A stretch of DNA of 7,092 nucleotides, taken from NCBI GenBank assembly GCA_947624425.1, contig CANQKG010000073.1, positions 1 to 7,092 of the forward strand, read 5' to 3'. Positions within the stretch are counted from its first letter, which is position 1, and the number at the start of each line of letters is the position of its first letter. The notes under the pieces were generated by a model. The model had not been told where the DNA came from, ran no database searches, and saw nothing but the letters and a program-made list of their open reading frames with translations. Position numbers and translations under genes: made by a program. Shown here in pieces: positions 1 to 6,438 of this stretch. The DNA comes from an uncultured Clostridia bacterium (lineage in GTDB: Bacteria > Bacillota > Clostridia > Oscillospirales > Ruminococcaceae).

Positions 1-1170
1 AAAGGTGGACAGGCTCTGTTCGATGCTCTGTTCATCGCCGATGTCCGCCAGCACCTGATCGAACACCGATATCCGGCTGCCATCCGCCGCCGGAATCATC
101 ATGCCGCACATCGCCATCAAAGTGAGCAGTCCCACGGTCTTGAGGGAGACCGTTTTTCCGCCGGTGTTCGGCCCTGTGATGACAAGAAGCCTAAAATCCT
201 CCCCCAGCGACAGGTCGATCGGCACCGCCTGTTCGGGCGGGATCAGCGGGTGACGCGCTTTTTTTAGCAGAATACTGCCGTCCGAACGAATCTCCGGCGC
301 CGTCGCCTGCATGATAGCGGCAAGCTGTGCCTTACTAAAGCAGAGATTGAGCGCCACGGCGGTCTGATAGCCTGACAGGATCGCCTCGCCATAAAGCGCC
401 GTTTCCTCCGAAAGCTCCGCCAAAATACGGCGAATTTCCTCCTGCTCCTCCACCGCAAGTTCACGGATCCGGTTATTTGCCTCCACCACCGACATCGGCT
501 CGACAAACAGTGTGGAACCGCTGCCGGAAGTGTCATGCACCAATCCGGGCAGCGCAGCCCGCTGTTCCGCCTTGACCGGCACCACAAACCTGCCGTCCCG
601 CTGGGTGACCAGATTTTCTTGAAGCACCTTTTGATAGGTCGGAGAACGGAGTATCTTTTCGAGATGCTCTCTCGCTTTCTGTTCGGTGTTTCGTATTTTC
701 CGGCGAATCTGCGCAAGCTCCGGGCTGGCGTCGTCCGCCACTTCCTCCTCCGAGATCAAGGCGGCGGTGATCCGCTGTTCTAAATAGCGGTTTGCGTAAA
801 CACGGTCAAACAAATCGGAAAGCTCGGGCGGCATTTGCTCAAACGAGTCGCGCCATTCCTCGAGCATTCTGCCCTGACAGAGCACGGCGGCAATATCCAG
901 CAGAGCGCGGGGCGACAGCACGCCGCCCGCGGCGGCACGCTTACAGCTTCCCTGCGGTGATACCATCCGGATAAAACGCGGCGAGCCGTATCGTGCGGTC
1001 AGCGACAATGCCGCCTCCGTTTTGCCGATCTCTGCCCGCACCTCGTCTGGGTCGGTCATCGGTGTGAGTGATCGCGCCAGCCGTGCGGCGTCCTCACAAC
1101 AGGTCAAATCTGCCAGCCGATCCAATATCTTAGAAAGCTCCAGCGCCGCCAGATGCTTATGTAGCTTCAT
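1..1170 (-). CDS. mutS2: Endonuclease MutS2 (Smr-family MutS homologue), N-terminal half, cut by window edge
   Basis: The 390 visible residues match the N-terminal half of MutS2, which is normally close to 790 residues. The frame is open from the ATG at 1170 to base 1. Visible landmarks are the conserved core block around residues 191-224 (RDGRFVVPVK, then VHDTSGSGSTLFVEP), Walker A GPNTGGKT at 333-340 (bases 151-174), and the MutS2 Walker B region LADIGDEQSIEQSLSTF ending at the edge. The rest of the ATPase, the coiled coil and the C-terminal Smr nuclease domain would lie outside. In the family, MutS2 is a dimeric ATPase linked to recombination control and, in B. subtilis, to splitting collided ribosomes. 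The start is supported by AAGGAG at 1180-1185, nine bases upstream. The first 14 bases overlap the end of recO, so the two are probably co-transcribed and translationally coupled. Identification is firm; integrity of the missing half cannot be judged. Confidence 0.96.
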   Translation of the reverse strand, partial: MKLHKHLAALELSKILDRLADLTCCEDAARLARSLTPMTDPDEVRAEIGKTEAALSLTARYGSPRFIRMVSPQGSCKRAAAGGVLSPRALLDIAAVLCQGRMLEEWRDSFEQMPPELSDLFDRVYANRYLEQRITAALISEEEVADDASPELAQIRRKIRNTEQKAREHLEKILRSPTYQKVLQENLVTQRDGRFVVPVKAEQRAALPGLVHDTSGSGSTLFVEPMSVVEANNRIRELAVEEQEEIRRILAELSEETALYGEAILSGYQTAVALNLCFSKAQLAAIMQATAPEIRSDGSILLKKARHPLIPPEQAVPIDLSLGEDFRLLVITGPNTGGKTVSLKTVGLLTLMAMCGMMIPAADGSRISVFDQVLADIGDEQSIEQSLSTF

Positions 1171-1933
1171 GGTTCATCTCTCCTTCCGGAAGACGGATCG
1201 CGTGATAAAACGAAAGGGTTTTGCAGGGGTGGTCGATCTGCGCCAGCACAAACCGCTCGGTGACCGAGGTAAGGCTTTTAAGCGACCGGTCGGACAAACG
1301 AAAGCCGTAGAGCTTCTCGAACGGAGAGAACACGATATGGCGCATGGCCTGCAGCACCGAATCGGAAAGCGGCAGCGCTCCCTCCGCCTTGCCGCCGCAG
1401 CTGCCGCAAAGCAGTTTGCCCGAAACGGGGAAAAAGTACATTTCCTCCGCCGTATACTCCCCGCAGGAGGCGCACCCGACCAGATCGGGCATAAAGCCGC
1501 TGACCGACAACAGGCGCAGTTCGTATACGGCTTTCAGAAAATTGTTCGGGTACTTCCCGCTCTCCAAAAAGGAGAGGGTATTTAACAAAAGGCGCAGGCA
1601 ATCGCCCGCGCCTTCCTGTCCGGGTGCGACCAGCTGCATCAATTCGCAGAAATAGCTTGCCAGCGACAGCTTTTCCACATCCTCCCGCAGTCCGAAAAAG
1701 GCGGACAGCGCGGTGGCGGAATTGATATAATACCGGTCATGACGACCCTGATAAAGCACAAATTCCGAATAGCAGGCAACATGGATCGCGCCGGACAGCC
1801 TGCTTTTTACGCTTTTTGTCCGCCGTGCGGTCACCTCGATCTGTCCCAGATCAGCGGTGCAGATCGTGAGGATCATATCCTCCTCCCCGATGCTCCGCTG
1901 CCTGAGGACGACTCCCTTTGTTGTGAACACCAT
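1157..1933 (-). CDS. recO: DNA repair protein RecO
   Basis: This 258-residue protein has the usual RecO length and layout. The N-terminal OB-fold begins with the typical TKGVVLRQRSIGEEDMILT segment. A helical domain follows, and a four-cysteine zinc site is seen at C154/C157 (CASC) and C176/C179 (CGSC). RecO works with RecR (and RecF) to displace SSB and load RecA on single-stranded DNA, and it also anneals SSB-coated strands. The ATG at 1933 is favoured because the family begins just before the TKGxVLR motif; an AGGAG lies ten bases upstream, inside the preceding small gene. The 3' end overlaps mutS2 by 14 bases in another frame, and the 5' end overlaps the yqzL-like ORF by 83 bases. Being next to era and yqzL is the standard Firmicutes arrangement. 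Confidence 0.96.
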   Translation of the reverse strand: MVFTTKGVVLRQRSIGEEDMILTICTADLGQIEVTARRTKSVKSRLSGAIHVACYSEFVLYQGRHDRYYINSATALSAFFGLREDVEKLSLASYFCELMQLVAPGQEGAGDCLRLLLNTLSFLESGKYPNNFLKAVYELRLLSVSGFMPDLVGCASCGEYTAEEMYFFPVSGKLLCGSCGGKAEGALPLSDSVLQAMRHIVFSPFEKLYGFRLSDRSLKSLTSVTERFVLAQIDHPCKTLSFYHAIRLPEGEMNHEAT

Positions 1934-2033
1934 CCTGCTGCAGCTCCTGTACGCCGCCGACCGATTGCCGGTAGCTTAAATAATCCTCGATCTTTCCGCT
2001 TCGTTCAAATAAAACCCATCTGTCTTCGGGCAT
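1851..2033 (-). CDS. yqzL: Small YqzL-like protein between era and recO
   Basis: This 60-residue ORF sits exactly where Firmicutes carry yqzL, a conserved gene of unknown function. The N-terminal part, W6-VLFERSGKIEDYLSYR, resembles the YqzL pattern (Trp, Phe, S/T-G-x-I, YLxY). An in-frame ATG nine bases further upstream (2042) would give 63 residues, but that codon is itself part of the Shine-Dalgarno TAAGGAGATGA (bases 2039-2049). This matches the ideal sequence in 10 of 11 positions and lies five bases from the ATG at 2033, so 2033 is chosen. The last 28 codons or so overlap the start of recO out of frame. That tail is rich in Gly, His and Pro and resembles nothing known to me, so conservation is expected only in the first 25 residues. 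The start codon lies in a predicted RNA hairpin. Function is unknown. Confidence 0.62.
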   Translation of the reverse strand: MPEDRWVLFERSGKIEDYLSYRQSVGGVQELQQDGVHNKGSRPQAAEHRGGGYDPHDLHR

Positions 2034-2080
2034 TTGTCTCATCTCCTTACGAAGATAGTATTTTCGACAAATGCCCCGAA
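2025..2080 (-). promoter_or_regulatory. RNA hairpin enclosing the yqzL-like ribosome binding site and start codon
   Basis: Bases 2066-2080 (gacaaatgccccgaa) and 2025-2038 (ttcgggcatttgtc) are inverted repeats with 14 pairs and one bulged base, 11 of the pairs being uninterrupted. On the minus-strand transcript the loop of 27 bases contains the extended Shine-Dalgarno (2039-2049), and the start codon AUG (2033-2031) lies in the 3' arm. Folding would hide the start codon while showing the Shine-Dalgarno. No U-run follows the stem, so it is not an ordinary terminator. A regulatory role, or an RNase processing site separating era from recO, is inference. Confidence 0.55.
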
Positions 2081-2099
2081 TATGGTAGGGAAGTTCTGG

Positions 2100-2990
2100 T
2101 CAGGATAATCCCAGCGACCGAATGATCCCCTCGCGGTTGCGCCAGTCCTCCTTCACCTTGACCCAGCACTCCAGATGGACGCGGCAGCCGAGAAAATGCT
2201 CCATATCCGTTCGGGCGGCGGTCGCCATTTCCTTGAGCGTTTTGCCGCCTTTTCCGATGATCATTCCCTTATGGGATTTCTTTTCACAATAAATCACGGT
2301 ATGGACGGTCACCAAACCGTCCTCCCGCTCCTTCATCTGTTCCACCGCCACCGCCACGCCGTGCGGCACCTCGTCCCGCAAAGTGAGCAGCAGTTTTTCC
2401 CGCAGTATCTCGGCGATGATGACCCGCTCCGGCTGATCGGTGAGGGTATCGTCCGCAAAAAAATGAACGCTTTTTTTGGCAAATGCGGCCAGCTCGCCCA
2501 ACAGCGTGTCCACCCCTTCGCCGGTTTCGGCGGAAAGCGGAACCACTGCCGCAAAGGGATAAGCGCGGTCGTACTGGGCGATCTGCTCTAAAAGCGCGGA
2601 ACGGTCCCGCAGCAGGTCGATTTTATTGATTGCCAGCACCACCGGCAGCGAGCGGTCGAACCGGTCGATCAGCTCCTGCTCCGCCGCCTTGATGGCGCCG
2701 AACGGCTCGACCACCATCACGATCGCGTCCACGTCTGCCATCGACTCCTGCACCGACTGCACCATATGCTCCGACAAACGGTTGCGGGAACGGTGCCAGC
2801 CCGGCGTATCCAGAAACACATACTGGGTTTCGCCCTTAGTCAGCACGCCGGTAATGCGGGTGCGGGTGGTCTGCGGCTTATCGGTGACAATGGCGATCTT
2901 CTCCCCGATCAGCCGATTGAGCAGTGAGGATTTTCCGACATTGGCTTTACCGACGATGGTGATAAACGCACTGCGGGATTCGTCAGACAT
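2100..2990 (-). CDS. era: GTPase Era, 30S ribosome assembly
   Basis: Full-length Era of 296 residues. The N-terminal G domain shows G1 GKANVGKS at 14-21, the switch I TTRTRITG at 41-48, G3 DTPGWH at 61-66, G4 NKID at 122-125 and the G5 region LSAETGEGV at 152-160. The C-terminal KH RNA-binding domain carries IIGKGGK at 244-250. Era binds the 3' end of 16S rRNA and acts as a checkpoint in 30S maturation, at the inner face of the membrane or in the cytosol. G1 has Lys-Ala where many Era proteins have Arg-Pro, and G3 has Trp where Ile is common; neither removes a nucleotide-contacting residue. The ATG at 2990 has AGGAG eight bases upstream, overlapping the dgkA stop codon. YbeY and PhoH, its known functional associates, are encoded just upstream in the same transcript. 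Confidence 0.98.
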   Translation of the reverse strand: MSDESRSAFITIVGKANVGKSSLLNRLIGEKIAIVTDKPQTTRTRITGVLTKGETQYVFLDTPGWHRSRNRLSEHMVQSVQESMADVDAIVMVVEPFGAIKAAEQELIDRFDRSLPVVLAINKIDLLRDRSALLEQIAQYDRAYPFAAVVPLSAETGEGVDTLLGELAAFAKKSVHFFADDTLTDQPERVIIAEILREKLLLTLRDEVPHGVAVAVEQMKEREDGLVTVHTVIYCEKKSHKGMIIGKGGKTLKEMATAARTDMEHFLGCRVHLECWVKVKEDWRNREGIIRSLGLS

Positions 2991-3000
2991 ATCATAACTC

Positions 3001-3480
3001 CTAATCCTGTTTTTTATGCGGGAACCGGAAGATAAACCAAAGTCCCGCCGCCGCCAGCAGCAGCATACCCGCCAGCCAAAGCGGATGCGCCAGCAAGCGG
3101 CTCAACGCGCCGAGCAGCCGGTCGGGATGGAAAAACACCAGTGCGCCGATCGCCACCGAGGTCAGCGCGGCGACCAGCACAGCGCCTGCCGCCACATCCT
3201 TTGCGACCCGCGCCATCATGTGATAGGACGGGGATTCGAGGTTTACCAGCACCTCAAGCGCCGTATTGAACATCTCGGCAGAGATCACAAAGCCGAATGC
3301 AAAGCAAAGGGCGATCATCTCCGTCCGGCTGACGCCGTAAACCGCAGAAAAGCAAAGTACCAGCACCGTTGCGGTGAGGTGGATCCGCATATTTCGTTCC
3401 TCCCGGATACAGGACCAGATCCCCCGTCCGGCGAACAGAAAGCTCTTTCGCAGGCTGCGAAACTCACGCGGCAGCTTCAT
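3001..3480 (-). CDS. dgkA: DgkA-family undecaprenol/diacylglycerol kinase
   Basis: A 159-residue integral membrane kinase. In Gram-positive bacteria the family phosphorylates undecaprenol, returning it to the lipid carrier pool for cell-wall synthesis. Seen in order are the amphipathic start (KSFLFAGRGIW), the E27-E28-R-N-M-R-I-H metal-site segment, membrane segments near 34-50 and 55-75, the signature E69-MFNTALE76, then SPSYHMMARVAKDVAAGAVL with K94 and D95, and a third span near 97-117. Two features are odd. The position after E76 that is usually Asp (VVDL) is Asn (N80). An additional hydrophobic segment at about 132-151 would give a fourth span, making the protein longer than the usual 120-130 residues. 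There is no clear Shine-Dalgarno: the junction with ybeY reads TGAGATG, which suggests termination-reinitiation coupling. Confidence 0.93.
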   Translation of the reverse strand: MKLPREFRSLRKSFLFAGRGIWSCIREERNMRIHLTATVLVLCFSAVYGVSRTEMIALCFAFGFVISAEMFNTALEVLVNLESPSYHMMARVAKDVAAGAVLVAALTSVAIGALVFFHPDRLLGALSRLLAHPLWLAGMLLLAAAGLWFIFRFPHKKQD

Positions 3481-3481
3481 C

Positions 3482-3964
3482 TCAGGCAGTTCGGGAGAGA
3501 CCCAGCTCGGAAAGCACCTGTTCCTCCCGCTCCCTCATCTGGAGCGCTTGCAGTCCGCCAGCCTCATGATCGTATCCGAGCAGGTGGAACACCGAGTGTA
3601 CCGTGAGAAAGCCGATCTCCCGCTGGAGCGAATGGCCGAATTCCTCCGCCTGCTCCACGGCGCGTTCCATCGAGATCACGATATCACCCAGCATACAGGC
3701 GCCGGTCTCCTGATTGACGTCGTACTTGCCGTTCTCACCCAGCGGGAAAGACAGCACGTCGGTAGCCATATCCCGCTCCCGATACTGGGCGTTGAGAGAA
3801 CGGATCTCCTCATTATCGACAAAGGACACGCTGATCTCCGCATCCTGTGTAAAATTTTCGTAGGAAAGCACCGCATGACAGCAGCGGCGGACAAGCAGCC
3901 GGATACCGGAGGGTATCTTCACCGCCGTTTGATTGTTTGCGATCATAACTCTGACTTTATTCAT
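3482..3964 (-). CDS. ybeY: Endoribonuclease YbeY, 16S rRNA maturation
   Basis: A 160-residue member of the UPF0054/YbeY metalloprotein family. The zinc-binding signature HSVFHLLGYDH is at residues 123-133, with His123, His127 and His133 as ligands. The substrate-groove motif LNAQYRERDMATDVLSFP is at about 57-74. YbeY is a single-strand endoribonuclease in 16S rRNA 3'-end processing and 70S quality control, and it cooperates with Era. A GTG at 3973 would add three residues, but it lies within the Shine-Dalgarno TTAGGAGTGA (3970-3979). The ATG at 3964 sits five bases after that site and is therefore chosen. The Shine-Dalgarno also contains the phoH stop codon, so translation is normally coupled to phoH. 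In B. subtilis pgpH lies between phoH and this gene; it is absent here. Confidence 0.96.
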   Translation of the reverse strand: MNKVRVMIANNQTAVKIPSGIRLLVRRCCHAVLSYENFTQDAEISVSFVDNEEIRSLNAQYRERDMATDVLSFPLGENGKYDVNQETGACMLGDIVISMERAVEQAEEFGHSLQREIGFLTVHSVFHLLGYDHEAGGLQALQMREREEQVLSELGLSRTA

Positions 3965-3969
3965 TTTTC

Positions 3970-3979
3970 TCACTCCTAA
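3970..3979 (-). promoter_or_regulatory. Shine-Dalgarno that decides the ybeY start
   Basis: The minus strand reads TTAGGAGTGA, then five bases, then the ATG at 3964. The upstream in-frame GTG (3973) overlaps the site and cannot use it. The phoH stop codon TAG (3976-3978) lies inside the site, so ribosomes ending phoH would stop on the ybeY binding site. Confidence 0.75.
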
Positions 3980-4924
3980 CGGTGTTTCTTTTCGCTTCTT
4001 GTTTCATAGGCGCGGATGATCGCCTGCACCAGCTTATGCCGCACCACATCCTTTTCGCTGAACCGCAAAATCGCGATATCCTCGATATCCCGCAGCACCC
4101 GCATGGCGTCCAGCAAGCCGGAACGGCGGCTGTCCGGCAGGTCGATCTGGGTCACATCGCCGGTGATGACCGCCTTGGAGCCGAAGCCCAATCGGGTCAA
4201 GAACATCTTCATCTGCTCCGGCGTGGTGTTCTGCGCCTCGTCCAGAATGATAAAGGAATCGTCCAGTGTGCGCCCTCTCATATACGCCAAAGGCGCCACC
4301 TCGATATTCCCGCGCTCCAGTCTCGGCGCCTAGCATTTCAAACAGCGCATCATAGAGCGGACGAAGATAAGGGTCGACCTTATTTTGCAGATCGCCCGGC
4401 AGAAAGCCGAGCCGCTCTCCCGCTTCCACGGCAGGACGGGTCAGAATGATCCGGTTGACCTCGTTTGCGCGAAACGCCTTGACCGCCATCGCCACCGCCA
4501 GATAGGTCTTTCCGGTGCCGGCGGGACCGACCCCCAGCACGACCGTATTTGCGGCAATCGCATCGGTATACTTTTTCTGTCCCAGCGTTTTGGCCTTGAC
4601 CGGTTTTCCCTTGGCGGAAATACAGATACAGTCCTGAAACAGGGTGCGGATCCGATCCTCGTTCCCCTCGTCGACCAATGACATCACATACCCGATATTC
4701 TGTTCGTTGAGCGTTTCGCCCTTATTGAGGATCTCCAGCATACCGCCAAGCGCCCTTGCCGCGCAAGCCGCCGCCTCAGGATTGCCGACGACCTTGATAT
4801 CTTCGCCGCGGTTGATGATTTGCACGCGGTAACGCTGCTCGATCCTTTTTATATTTTCGTCAAAGCTTCCGAACAATGCCGGGGTTTGCTCCATTCGGTC
4901 GATATTGATGATCTGTTCCGCCAA
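3976..4924 (-). pseudogene. phoH: PhoH-family ATPase, frameshifted in mid-gene
   Basis: Two pieces of one PhoH/YbeZ-type protein lie in different frames. The first (TTG at 4924, Shine-Dalgarno AGAGGCGG) gives an N-terminal domain, Walker A GPAGTGKT at 133-140, TRPAVEAGERLGFLPGDLQ, and VDPYLRPLYDALFEMLGAE ending at residue 201 (base 4322). It then leaves the family pattern and runs about 95 foreign residues to a stop at 4034. The second piece resumes as RLERGNIEVAPLAYMRGRTL from about 4323 and includes Walker B FIILDEAQNTTPEQMKMF, GDVTQIDLP and a normal C-terminus at 3976. Between LGAE and the conserved ERG, the family has seven residues; here only seven bases remain, so 14 bases are missing. 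The product would lack Walker B and be inactive. PhoH proteins are ATPases, proposed RNA helicases, linked to YbeY. Whether this is a real mutation or an assembly error cannot be told here. Confidence 0.9.
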
Positions 4925-4928
4925 AGTA

Positions 4929-4981
4929 CCGCCTCTTTTCTGTGATTATCAGTATACCACAAAATTCATCGGCTGAGGCGG
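4929..4981 (-). repeat. Inverted repeat whose 3' arm is the phoH Shine-Dalgarno
   Basis: CCGCCTC at 4929-4935 and GAGGCGG at 4975-4981 are perfect 7-base inverted repeats with 39 bases between them. In the minus-strand transcript the 5' arm (from 4981) would pair with the GAGGCGG that serves as the phoH Shine-Dalgarno. The 5' arm lies upstream of the putative phoH promoter, so only RNA arriving from yqfD would carry both arms. Arm length is modest, so chance is possible. Confidence 0.4.
4951..4959 (-). promoter_or_regulatory. Possible extended -10 promoter for phoH and downstream genes
   Basis: The minus strand reads TGGTATACT in the 65-base gap between yqfD and phoH, an extended -10 element (TGn plus TATACT). 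No good TTGACA-like hexamer sits 16-18 bases upstream; the bases there read about GCCTCA. Transcription would start near 4944 and give a leader of about 20 bases that includes the phoH Shine-Dalgarno. Such a promoter would let the ribosome-maturation genes be expressed apart from the sporulation genes upstream. Confidence 0.45.
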
Positions 4982-4989
4982 AAAATTTT

Positions 4990-6162
4990 CTATTCTAACA
5001 AAATTTCCGCATATTGTGCAATATCCTCCAGAAAAACATAGGTGGCGTTTAGTGAAAATTGCTCACCGTCTTGGGAAAACTCAGTGGTTTTGGAGACGAC
5101 GCCGATACCGGCGGGCAGCTGCCGCTCATATTCCGCGCACTGCTTTTCCAGTTCCAGCCTTGCCTCATCCGGTGTGAGTGTGACCGGCTCGACCGTATAG
5201 GGGTGATACTCCGCCGTCATCAGGGAAAACGGCAGCTTGACCCCAAACAGCACCACCGGCCGCTCGGCGCCGTATGCCTCGGCGTGCTCCGGCAATCCCG
5301 CCGAGAAAAAAAGCGGGATCTTTTTGCTTCCGAACACCAGATAGCGGCAGACCTTCTCCTTTTGGTAGACCCGCTTTTCCCACGCGACCGGCAGAGTAAA
5401 GGTTTTCTGCTCCACCGTTTGTGCCTCCACCTTGCCAAGTGCACTGCGAAAGCCGCTTTTTTCGAGCTTTCCGGTCACGATACCCGATATGAGCAGCTGC
5501 CCCTTTGTCACCACATCGCCGACTGCGACCTCCGCGCTGCCCCGATATGCCTCGATCGCCACGATCTGACCGTCCTTTGCCGCCACGATATTCCGCACGG
5601 TCTGATCGTCCTCCGGCGGAATTTTGGGCGTCGTTTCGTGCAGTTCGATGCTCAGCAGGCTGCCGTTGCGGTTGACCGAAAGCCATGCGGCATCGGGAAA
5701 TGCGTTCTCCAGCCGCAATGAGATGGTCTTGAGATCCATGGTCGGGAGAAAGGCGCCGATATGCACTCCCTCCTTTGCGGCGGCGGCATAAAGCGCCTGC
5801 GCGGGAATCCGCTCGTTCCCCACCACTTCGATCCGCCAGACAAAATTTTGCAGCGCCATCACACAGCAAAGCCCCAGCAGAAGCCCGACCGGTATGCCGA
5901 TCCGCTTTCTGTGCCGGTGGAGATAAAAGGGCAGTCCCCGCTTTCTCAAAAGTTCAGTGCGAAGCGCACGCCGCCGCGCCATGCGGGCAAACGCCCGATA
6001 GTCGTCCGGGTACAGGCTCACCTCAAAGCCGCCGGGGATCGGGACGGGATCCCAAAGCCCGATTTCCTCTTCCGCCGCCCGATTGAGCAGCGCCTCCGGC
6101 TCTCCGCCGATCACCGAAACGCGCAGATTGCCGCGGCACCAGCGGTAAAAACGCCAAAACAT
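4990..6162 (-). CDS. yqfD: Sporulation protein YqfD
   Basis: A 390-residue member of the YqfD family, membrane proteins made in the mother cell during endospore formation. A basic N-terminal domain ends in an arginine-rich stretch (about residues 63-88). One membrane span follows at about 89-108, and the C-terminal part contains a small POTRA-like start (WRIEVVGNERIPAQ, 109-122), then NIVAAKDGQIVAIEAYRG (191-208) and VGDVVTKGQLLISG (214-227), both typical of the family. The biochemical role is not established. A GTG at 6168 would add two residues, but it abuts the GAGGGGG Shine-Dalgarno (6170-6176), whereas the ATG at 6162 lies seven bases from it and is preferred. The yqfC stop codon overlaps that Shine-Dalgarno, showing a two-gene unit. 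In B. subtilis yqfC and yqfD are adjacent in the same order. Confidence 0.93.
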   Translation of the reverse strand: MFWRFYRWCRGNLRVSVIGGEPEALLNRAAEEEIGLWDPVPIPGGFEVSLYPDDYRAFARMARRRALRTELLRKRGLPFYLHRHRKRIGIPVGLLLGLCCVMALQNFVWRIEVVGNERIPAQALYAAAAKEGVHIGAFLPTMDLKTISLRLENAFPDAAWLSVNRNGSLLSIELHETTPKIPPEDDQTVRNIVAAKDGQIVAIEAYRGSAEVAVGDVVTKGQLLISGIVTGKLEKSGFRSALGKVEAQTVEQKTFTLPVAWEKRVYQKEKVCRYLVFGSKKIPLFFSAGLPEHAEAYGAERPVVLFGVKLPFSLMTAEYHPYTVEPVTLTPDEARLELEKQCAEYERQLPAGIGVVSKTTEFSQDGEQFSLNATYVFLEDIAQYAEILLE

Positions 6163-6174
6163 AGCCACGCCCCC

Positions 6175-6438
6175 TCAACAGATCCACGAAACGCCGGCAA
6201 TCTTTCCGGTCACGCAGAGGTTTTCCCCCTCCATCGACCGGAGAAGCAGACCGCTGCCCTCGATCTGAAGCTGTCCCTGACCGGCGCGCAGCAGCACGCA
6301 GCAGTCGTCATAGGCGATAATACCGCGGTTCCCCTCGACCAAAACCTCGCTGTTGCCGGTCATGGTGACGATCGCGCCGCCATAGCCGGAGGCGTCCCGC
6401 ATTTGGGAGACGATCCCGTGCAGCTTTTCCTTCATCAT
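6175..6438 (-). CDS. yqfC: Sporulation protein YqfC
   Basis: An 87-residue protein of the YqfC family, about the family's usual 90. The beta-rich body has the recognisable VEGNRGIIAYDD (34-45) and a tail of the form LLLRSMEGENLCVTGKI (64-80). In B. subtilis yqfC is under the mother-cell factor sigma-E; the molecular role is unknown. An in-frame TTG at 6498 would give 107 residues, but its first 20 residues do not look like the family. The ATG at 6438 has GGGTGA four bases upstream, the same spacing as at the divergent ylbJ start, so 6438 is preferred; the adjacent ATG at 6435 is equally possible. It overlaps nothing and leads directly into yqfD. Confidence 0.85.
   Translation of the reverse strand: MMKEKLHGIVSQMRDASGYGGAIVTMTGNSEVLVEGNRGIIAYDDCCVLLRAGQGQLQIEGSGLLLRSMEGENLCVTGKIAGVSWIC

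Noticed and set aside
264..716. Minus-strand frame of 150 codons inside mutS2
   Set aside because: It is in a different frame from the intact MutS2 frame and is Arg/Ser-rich, as expected for an out-of-frame shadow.
2050..2066. Near-palindrome CGAAGATAGTATTTTCG in the era-yqzL gap as an operator
   Set aside because: It falls inside the loop of the larger hairpin. In RNA only four end pairs hold, and there is no independent support for a protein site.
3016..3979. Overlapping plus-strand frames opposite dgkA and ybeY (196 and 201 codons)
   Set aside because: Antisense to genes with clear catalytic motifs; the two frames overlap each other and have shadow composition.
4034..4321. The 95-residue tail of the first phoH frame as a novel domain
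   Set aside because: The same bases encode the conserved PhoH Walker B region in another frame, so the tail is a frameshift product.
4981..4990. Perfect palindrome GAAAATTTTC at the yqfD end as an operator or terminator
   Set aside because: Only ten AT-rich bases with no loop, no GC stem and no U-run; expected by chance.
5059..5721. Open frame of 220 codons on the plus strand within yqfD
   Set aside because: Fully antisense to yqfD, His/Arg/Leu-rich shadow composition, no recognisable domain.
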